The notes below the pieces were generated by a model that saw only the letters and a program-made list of their open reading frames with translations, searched no databases and was not told where the DNA came from. From Icerya purchasi (Eukaryota > Arthropoda > Insecta > Hemiptera > Monophlebidae), in the NCBI GenBank assembly GCA_039619475.1, contig CM077115.1:413486557-413550556 (forward strand): DNA of 64,000 nucleotides. The letters are read 5' to 3'. Numbering within the stretch: position 1 is the first letter of the stretch; every line of letters begins with the position of its first letter. Of the stretch, positions 57,063-64,000 are shown one piece after another. A program made the position numbers and the translations under genes.

Positions 57063-60000
57063 ATGAACCTATTAGATAAAATAGTCAGTTTTAATTTTAA
57101 ATATTATTTTATAAAAGTGTATATGTGTGTAGACCTATTGATTCATTTAATAATTAAGTAACATCTATAATCGCGTGTATAAAGAGTGTTTACGGTAATT
57201 TTAAAATACTAAAAATTTCGCAGACTAAAGTTGTGTAGTATCGAATGAAACACTTTTGGTTATGTAAGGCGATGTTTTCTTTTACAAAAACGACGAACGA
57301 GCCCTGTGAAAGGCTATTTTTAATAAAATAATTAAGAAATTCGGATGCAAAAATATTAAACTACGGCATGCGTAACAAAGTTGACCACGGAAAAAACAAA
57401 CTATAAACAAAAAACGGACGACTATCAGTTAACAATAACTCTGGTGAGGCTCAATCGTAAGCGATTGACAAGCGGACATTTCTTTACCATTTTTTTTTAT
57501 TTATTTTTCTTTTTTCTTTTGTGTGCGTAGCGGTGAATAAAAATTACCGGCCAGATATAAAAAAAAAACAAAACGGAAGTAAGTACTATTAAAAGCGAAA
57601 TCGTTAAGCGAATACGGTTGTTACATGAAACATATTACAAGAAAATTTAAACATTTGTTAGCGTGTTGCAAATCTACCAATAACAGGTTTAGTGCCAGTT
57701 ATAATGTCGTCCACTGAACGTTCAAGACGTACGCGTCAGCGTTAATAAGGAAAACGGAAACGCAGAGAATTCAACGAATTTTTAATAAATACTCTTTTTT
57801 ATCGTCAAGAGCAACGGAGGAGGAAAAATTTCTTATACTTGTTTCGGTTTATAATAACCCCGGCCGGTACACCGATAGGGAGAAATTTCGAATTCTTCAA
57901 TTTGCTCGTTTGTAGCAGTAAATTGAAAGTATGTTTGAATATTTGGATAATACGTTAGAGAGTGTCTTACAATATATTATCATTCTTGGAGGCAATATTA
58001 ACTTACATAGCGTACTATTGGTATTGAAATTTGAAATTTTACGGCAAACGATTTTGGATCACTACAACTGAACGCTGATTCTTCTGACAACGAGCATGTA
58101 TTGATGTAATATTTATTCGCTATATCGATAATCACGAAACAAAGTAGTATATTTCATACTCTTTAGCCATAATCGTCCATTATTGCCAATTACTAATGTA
58201 GTACCTGTACAATAAAGTTATACACCTTGATGCGTTGAAATTTATTTTATCGGCTATGGTTCATCAATTGAAGATTTACGTCACATCACAAAAAAAAAGA
58301 AAAAAATGGAGAAACATCTATGATTTAATGTTTTTCCATCGAGTGGAAACCATAACGCGTTTTTTTGTTTTGGCTCAGCTTTTCCCCCTTTCGCTTAATA
58401 CTGCTCCGTTTTCTTTGTACGTCTGTTTCGGAGTCGTTTTTATACGATATCGCCGGTGATATAGATACACGCACACTGTGCATCATGGACGATGGAAGGG
58501 TATGAGATTCGTTTTCTAACCGACTGAAAAATAGTTATCGAGATTTAAAGCGGCAATTGAAATTTCTTCAGATTTCTATTCGTTTTTCCTATCTCGCGGA
58601 ACTGAAGAAGGAGTCGCAGGTTAATGTTACATTCTGATGATGGCATAAAAGAAGAACCCTCGAAGATATAATTAAAAGTCAACATCTGACAACACACAAT
58701 ATTACGAAGTAGCGTGTAAGAAGTCGGTAATGAATAAACAAAATTGTTAAGCGTTCGATTAAAAATAGCGTATCTTTGGAATTTTGTTTTGTCGATTCGA
58801 GTGAAAGGTTATTTTTTAAAAAAATGTCTTCGTTATTCTATCGCTTTCGTAAATTAACATATATCGCTTTTGCAGATATATTTTATACCATTAATCATTC
58901 GCGGAAAAAGCCAGCGTTAGCAGCGCTCTTTAAATTATCATGCGATATATCATTTCGCTCGCGCGAAACGCAATTGTAAAAATCCCTGTTCGCTGGTAAT
59001 TTTTCATTAGAATAAGAGCTTTTCGACAGTTACAATGGCGCACTTTCAAAGTTATTGCCATTAAACTGCGTTGCAGTTCGACCAGCATGGAAATAAAAAG
59101 GTGCGCCTTGCCTCCGTATCGGTAATAAACTGATAAAATGTCTCTAACCTTTTACTAAAAACAAAAAATGACACACTCCTCGCTACGTTACATCAAATTT
59201 CAACGACTGACAAGGTACTCTGCGCGCTGTTATCTCATCTTTTTTTATCTTGTATCTTTTTCGCTTCTTTTTGTCTGGCTATTATTCCATGAAATGTTAC
59301 ACCGTTTATGTAGGAAATTAACTCCCGCGAAGCGCCATAAATTAATTGTGAGTCTGCTGCGTGATTAAACTCGCGGTCTATCTGCGTTATCGGAAGTGCG
59401 TACATGAAAAATACCACACTGGTGGTTTCGCTTCACCGGAAGGGTGTCTTCTCCCATTAGAGACGCAGGCATTATTGCGCAGTTCGGTTATTCGGTGTAC
59501 CAGAAGAGCCTATTATTTTCTTACTAACGGTAACCAGCTACTTCGATAATGAAATAATTCCTTTTCACCCGCTGAATCTGGAGACCACTAAATAATCGCT
59601 GGATTTTAAACTACTGTTACGTACGCGTTGAGCGACATTGTAAGAAATTGCTTAAACAAGATGATGTAAAATTAAAACCTTGTCAACGCCATTTTCTTCC
59701 ATATTTGCGATTTCGGTTTTGAGTAGGATGCGCTTTTTCGTTAGCTGGTATTAACGTTATTATATATATTTCGCTGAAAAATTGCGTAGAATGGATGTGT
59801 ATTTTCCCTTTTTTTTTTTTTTTTTTTGGTTATCTGCTTTTTATTAAATTGAAATTTTTTGCGTATTTCCAATGTTCGGCAGCGAGATACTGGGCTCTAT
59901 CCAAATTGTCAAACCAAGTACGTCACGGCGGATACGCCCCGACAATAATAAAAAAACCGGATCACGAGCACCGTTGCTAAATTAAATAATAATTCCGCGG

Positions 60001-60079
60001 TTATTGCCCCGAGTCACCTTGAGATTATTTTTTGTCGAAAACGAATGAGGCAAAAATGAAATCTCCTTTTCGCAAACAA
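57063..60079. other. Unassigned AT-rich sequence
   Basis: No gene, RNA or element recognised. T-run near 59810-59827. Open frames up to about 75 codons have no motifs. Confidence 0.4.
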
Positions 60080-60268
60080 TATTCATGTTCGCATTGAAGC
60101 GCCAACGGTCACAAAACTATTAAACTCTCCGGAAAAGACGCTAGAGATTCATACTCGCTTGAATCGTCAGAAAACCGATTAGCCTACCAAATGCGGAGAC
60201 AGTCGTTGACGGTCAAGCAATATTCGTATTTACACCGAAGCTCAGACGGTCACAAAACTATTACGGTG
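60080..60268 (+). repeat. ~138-bp tandem repeat interrupted by D2 (continues at 63193-63300)
   Basis: CAATATTC..GAAGC..ACGGTCACAAAACTATTA occurs at about 60079-60122 and 60217-60262. The interior block GACGCTAGAGATTCATACTC, GCTTGAATCGTCAGAAAACC at 60137-60179 recurs at 63198-63240, directly after the D2 poly(A) tail. The array therefore predates D2 and was split by it. Confidence 0.75.
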
Positions 60269-60694
60269 GTCTCTTGGGCAATAGGAGGTTACGTGTAAAT
60301 AAAAATAAATCTAAATTACTTTACATATCCGAAATAGTACATAAAAGTCGCGATAATCATACTTCACAATAACGAATGCTTACACGAAATTCATGTAAAA
60401 ACTCTCCTTCATGTTTATACCTACCTCTTGAAAACGTAAAAGATTTCAAATACCTATTTAGGATAATATACATCGATAGATCACTGAACTGGAAAAAGCA
60501 AATACAAGTTTTAAATTCGAAAATAAGACAGACAATTCCAGTTCTATATAAATTAAAGCAAGTGCTGTCTTATAAAACACTATGTATATACTACAATTCA
60601 ATAATTATGTGTCTAGAATTCTATATGGAATCCAAATATGCTAAGAAAACGGAAATCAATAAAATCGGTAAAATTCAAAAAAGGTGTCTGAAAC

Positions 60695-61197
60695 TTTTTT
60701 TTTTTTTTTTTTTTTTTTTGGGCTCGTCAACCAAGGACCTTTACCCAGAAACAAAAGGTAAGGAAAGAAGTCGGTTATATTTTGATTCGATCAGAAATTT
60801 TAACTAAAAATGAACAAATAGCAGGAATAATTAGTGGGGAAGGAAAGGACAGGATATAAGAAGCACAATACGGAGTAGGAAGTCCAAGCTTAAGCAAATA
60901 AGAATATAAGGCAGAACGCTCCACGGAGAGAGAGATGAAGATTGGACAAACACATGATCGGCGTCGCAAATAACTGCATCATCCAGATGGAGAGGACAGT
61001 GTGGAGAAGAAATCAAGGAAAAACGAAATTTAGATAATGGCAGCAAAGAATGGCCAAAGCGCATGCGAACAATGGAAACAACTTCAGAACGACGAAGGGA
61101 GGGATGCAAAAGAAACCATGAATATGAAGGAAGAGTAGGCTGGACTGACAGAAACTTATACACTGTCTTACTGGAAGCGAATCGACTCGAGATCAAT
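60695..61197 (-). mobile_element. Family A 3' fragment inserted in D2
   Basis: Minus strand: FLSVQPTLPSYSWF, SEVVSIVRMRFGHSLLPLSK, CPLHLDDAVICDADHVFV (zinc knuckle region), a frameshift near 60965, SVERSALYSYLLKLGLPTPY and CSFLVKISDRIKI, stop near 60775, then TGGGTAAAGGTCC..GGTTGACGAGCCCA and a poly(A) tail (T-run 60695-60719). Only the last sixth of ORF2 is present. No clear target duplication was found. Confidence 0.85.
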
Positions 61198-61706
61198 TAT
61201 GTATAGAAGAAAAATAATGAAATGTCTCCCAAGATGTACTACTACTATTACAGGTTATAATAGCAACAATATAAAGTCACCAACTAGGCAAAAAACTCGA
61301 ATAACAAGAAAACTAAGTATAATATATTATTACATTTATCCTAGGGGGTCTAATTTACGAATTGATAACATAGATGATTCGGTCTTAATTAAGATAATGA
61401 GTGTAATATTCCCAATCACATTTTAAAACAGTATTGGCGTATGGAAAAAGGAATTAGTGAAATGACTGAAGGAATGGTGCAAGGAATAAAAAACCAAACT
61501 AGGTGATAATTCTTTCCATTCAGATAATTCAGATATATAATACTCGTAATTCGAATATATATTTTCTTCTGTGATTCTTGCGTCTTTCCTTTTCCGATAC
61601 TTTTCTGCTGTATTACTTAAAGAAGAATAAGTATGCGTATTGAATACATAAACAACCTTCATGTTTGGTGTTTATGCTTAACTAGACTGAAAGTGTATAC
61701 TACACC

Positions 61707-63017
61707 CTGTCAAGAAAGTATCGGGAATTGTCAATTTAAATCTCCCGGGTAATAGCTAGGCAGATAATTTTTTTTTTCCAGGTTGGTACAACTGTTTTGT
61801 ATTATGATGCCTATTTTTAGCGCGATCTGTCAACCAGTGTGTTTACAGCAGCTGTTAAAATCAGTCGACCTTGAAGTGTTTTGTCGAAGTTTTACAATGA
61901 GTGAAAATATTGAACAACGTACTTGTGTTAAATTCTGTGTTTCGAACGAAATTTCTTGTGCCGATACACTGAAAATGTTACAGAAGGCTTTTGGTGAATC
62001 TGCTTTATCAAAAACGCGGGTTTACGAGTGGTACAGAGCGTTCAAGGATGGTCGGGAGACGGTCGAAGACATGCCTCGCTCTGGACGGCCTTCAACGAGT
62101 GTGACCGATGATAACGTCGATAAAATCAAGGAAATCGTTGCTGAAAATTGTCATGTGAGCTTGAGAGAGATGGCTCATGGATTGGGCATGTCACACGAGA
62201 GCGTACGTACGATTGTGCACGAAAAATTGGGTATGCAACGCGTTGCGGCTCGGCTTGTTCCGAAAGACCTGAATTTCTTTCAAAAAAAGTACCGAGAACA
62301 GGTAGCTGCAGACATGCTGGATCGAGCCAATTTGGATCCTACCTTCTTGGAAAAGATAATTACTGGTGACGAGACATGGGTGTACGAGTACGACACGCTT
62401 ACGAACCAGCAATCGTCCGAATGGCGGCCAATTGGCGCGCCAAAGCCGAAAAAACCTCGCCAAAGCCGATCGAAAGTGAAGATCATGTTGATTGTTTTCT
62501 TCGATATTCGAGGCGTGGTACACTATGAATATGTGCCAGCCGGACAGACAGTCACCAAAGAGTTTTACTTAAGTGTTTTGAGACGTTTGAGAGAGGCTAT
62601 CCGTCGTAAACGTAACGATTTGTGGGTCGACAATTCTTGGATTCTCCATCACGATAATGCGCCGTCTCACAAAGCCATAATTGTGAATGAGTTTTTGGCC
62701 AAACACTCGGTAAATATCATCGAACAACCGCCGTATTCACCAGATTTAGCACCCTGCGACTTCTTCCTATTCTCAAAACTCAAATTTCCGCTACGGGGAA
62801 TGCGCTTCGAATCGATTGATGACATCAAGACGAATGCGACGCGAGAGCTAAAGACCATCCCGGAAACCGCCTATCAGAAGTGCTTTGCCGAGTGGAAAAA
62901 GCGTTGGCATATGTGCATCGCTTCGAATGGATGTTATTTTGAAGGTGACAAAATAAATTTGGATGAAAATTAAAAATTGTTCGTTTTATTTAACAATTCC
63001 CGATCCTTTCTTGACAG
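61707..63017 (+). mobile_element. mariner transposon
   Basis: Terminal inverted repeats of 25 bp, CTGTCAAGAAAG(T/G)ATCGGGAATTGT, at 61707-61731 and 62993-63017 (one mismatch). A TA follows the right end at 63018-63019. On the left the nearest TA is at 61701-61702, five bases before the matching repeat, so the left boundary may be slightly altered or the true repeat longer. Total about 1.31 kb, the normal size for the family. Confidence 0.92.
61897..62973 (+). CDS. mariner transposase, apparently intact
   Basis: 358 residues from the ATG at 61897 (MSENIEQRTCVKFC), chosen because it matches the usual mariner length; the frame is open further upstream to 61783. Two helix-turn-helix segments (about residues 1-110) bind the terminal repeats: RVYEWYRAFKDGRE and SGRPSTSVTDDNVDKI, then VSLREMAHGLGMSHESVRTI. 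The DDD catalytic triad is D158 (ITGDETWVYEYD), D253 (HHDNAPSHKA) and D288 (YSPDLAPCDFFLF), with 34 residues between the last two, the DD34D signature. The linker WVPHELTE motif is represented by RLVPKDLN, a departure that could affect activity. It catalyses cut-and-paste transposition into TA. The frame and ends are intact. Confidence 0.92.
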   Translation: MSENIEQRTCVKFCVSNEISCADTLKMLQKAFGESALSKTRVYEWYRAFKDGRETVEDMPRSGRPSTSVTDDNVDKIKEIVAENCHVSLREMAHGLGMSHESVRTIVHEKLGMQRVAARLVPKDLNFFQKKYREQVAADMLDRANLDPTFLEKIITGDETWVYEYDTLTNQQSSEWRPIGAPKPKKPRQSRSKVKIMLIVFFDIRGVVHYEYVPAGQTVTKEFYLSVLRRLREAIRRKRNDLWVDNSWILHHDNAPSHKAIIVNEFLAKHSVNIIEQPPYSPDLAPCDFFLFSKLKFPLRGMRFESIDDIKTNATRELKTIPETAYQKCFAEWKKRWHMCIASNGCYFEGDKINLDEN

Positions 63018-63192
63018 TATTTATAAGACATATATTAATTAAGGCTTATTTATTTCGATTTCTTTCAATAAGTATGAATAATTTTGTAATGTGTATAAAC
63101 TGAATAAACGATAATAAAAGTGTCGGGTGCTCACACAACGGGCATACTTTCCCTGTGAGACCCGCAACTTATTTAAATAAAAAAAAAAAAAA

Positions 63193-63330
63193 AAAAAGAC
63201 GCTAGAGAATTATACTCGCTTGAATTGTCAGAAAACCGATCAGATCATCAAATGTCGGATGATGCAGTGGAGACAGTGTCGTTGGTGGTTGCATGCGAGA
63301 AAATTAGACATACGTATACGCATCACGCGC
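63193..63330 (+). repeat. Continuation of the ~138-bp tandem repeat
   Basis: GACGCTAGAGAATTATACTC, GCTTGAATTGTCAGAAAACC, then ATCAAATG..GGAGACAGTGTCGTTG matches 60137-60205 with small changes. Confidence 0.7.
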
Positions 63331-64000
63331 GCGCTGATGCACAGTGATAAATCATAAGTGATTCCGGTCGGTTTGTAGTTTACCAAAAACCATGCTTCGT
63401 TCGTATACGGAGGTTTGAGCGCGGACTGAAGGTGTTTATGAAAGTTGCTGTGACGTCCAAATAATATGGCCTTTCTGTGTTCACGCCTACTTATTACCGC
63501 GGGCGTACGACCGGTTGCCGAGATCAAGGAGAAATGTCCTGCGCACTTTGACTGAGACCGGACTAATTTATAGAGAAAAATGCTTTCGGTGCTTCTCATA
63601 ATGCCTTAAAACCAAGTGGAGGCTATTTACTTCCTCCTTGACGTGATTATCGCGCTCACAATAATATTAGTCTAAGCATTTCTTCATTTTGCAAACTCGT
63701 ACGAAATTTTCCTCCTAATTTTACCCATCGCTAATACCTTTCGGTCTTCAACCTTTTTGCTCGGTAATTTTACCAATTTCTTTCTCTCGCTTCCCGCTCG
63801 CGGCTGCACGTCGCTGTTTCGCACACGATTTTTTTGGACCCTATTATAAAAAAAATTTAAAGAACGTAACCGGTTCTTTCTGAATATAAATTATGTAGTA
63901 ATAATAATGTGTACAGGAATGCTCTATATAGAATAGAGGAATAATATTTAGACGCTCCTCGGGCTTCGGGGAAGAAAAACTTTCTGATGGTAAAACTTTG
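63331..64000. other. Unassigned sequence
   Basis: A minus-strand open frame (63240-63599, 119 codons) overlaps the tandem repeat and has no recognisable motif, so it is not called. Nothing else seen. Confidence 0.4.

Larger units (their letters stand above)
60269..63196 (+). mobile_element. CR1/Kiri-like element D2, split by family A and mariner insertions
   Basis: Plus-strand RT tail: LENVKDFKYLFRIIYIDRSL, NSKIRQTIPVLYKLKQVLSY, KIGKIQKRCLKLF (to about 60694); then, after the family A insertion, MKCLPRCTTTITGYN and NIDDSVLIKI (61198-61426). The 3' end GGGTGCTCACACAACGGG..GACCCGCAAC and poly(A) at 63179-63196 match D1. The mariner sits in the 3' UTR. The exact 5' edge between 60269 and 60370 is not resolved. 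Confidence 0.75.

Noticed and set aside
1..64000. CRISPR arrays, rRNA genes, bacterial operons, LTR retrotransposons or viral insertions
   Set aside because: None seen: no regularly spaced repeats with unique spacers, no rRNA blocks, no gag-protease-integrase motifs and no LTR pairs.

Overview
The window looks like AT-rich arthropod (probably insect) nuclear DNA. Evidence: T- and A-rich intergenic sequence, several insect-type non-LTR retrotransposon lineages (I-like with RNase H, R1-like, Jockey-like, CR1/Kiri-like), a mariner DD34D transposase, hAT remnants, and no bacterial-style operons, rRNA or phage genes. The species cannot be named from sequence alone. I recognise no host protein-coding gene in 64 kb; essentially all recognisable coding sequence is transposon-derived.

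Layout. 0-3.3 kb: unassigned repeats and one possible MITE. 3.3-4.2 kb: broken Jockey-like RT (+). 5.75-8.24 kb: I-like 'family B' copy (-). 8.24-11.78 kb: I-like 'family A' copy (+) abutting it with a target-site duplication. 12.0-13.1 kb: R1-like fragment (+). 13.58-15.5 kb: R1-like fragment (-) split by a Jockey-like insertion. 16.5-23.5 kb: near-complete CR1-like element (+) with ORF1 (PHD finger) and ORF2 (APE, RT), interrupted by a hAT-type MITE with an 8-bp target duplication. 25.6-32.1 kb: old degenerate family A copy (+) split by a family A copy (-) with an intact 1310-residue ORF2. 35.3-36.4 kb: possible long-TIR DNA transposon. 36.7-38.1 kb: Jockey-like RT (-). 40.1-42.1 kb: decayed I-type element (+). 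44.5-44.8 kb: hAT remnant. 45.8-54.5 kb: one CR1/Kiri-like host element (+, 'D1') split by three later insertions: a family A copy with a 5' inversion, an R1-like element, and a family B element carrying a 514-bp internal tandem duplication. 56.3-56.8 kb: foldback element. 60.3-63.2 kb: second D-type copy ('D2') inside a ~138-bp tandem repeat, split by a family A fragment and an intact mariner.

The families act independently: each non-LTR family encodes nicking endonuclease (APE) and reverse transcriptase for target-primed reverse transcription; A and B add RNase H and a C-terminal zinc knuckle. The main biological content is the insertion stratigraphy, which gives relative ages, and family-specific 3'-end RNA structures that look conserved. 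Such a nest of mixed-orientation elements resembles the composition of piRNA clusters or pericentromeric heterochromatin, but nothing in the DNA proves that role.
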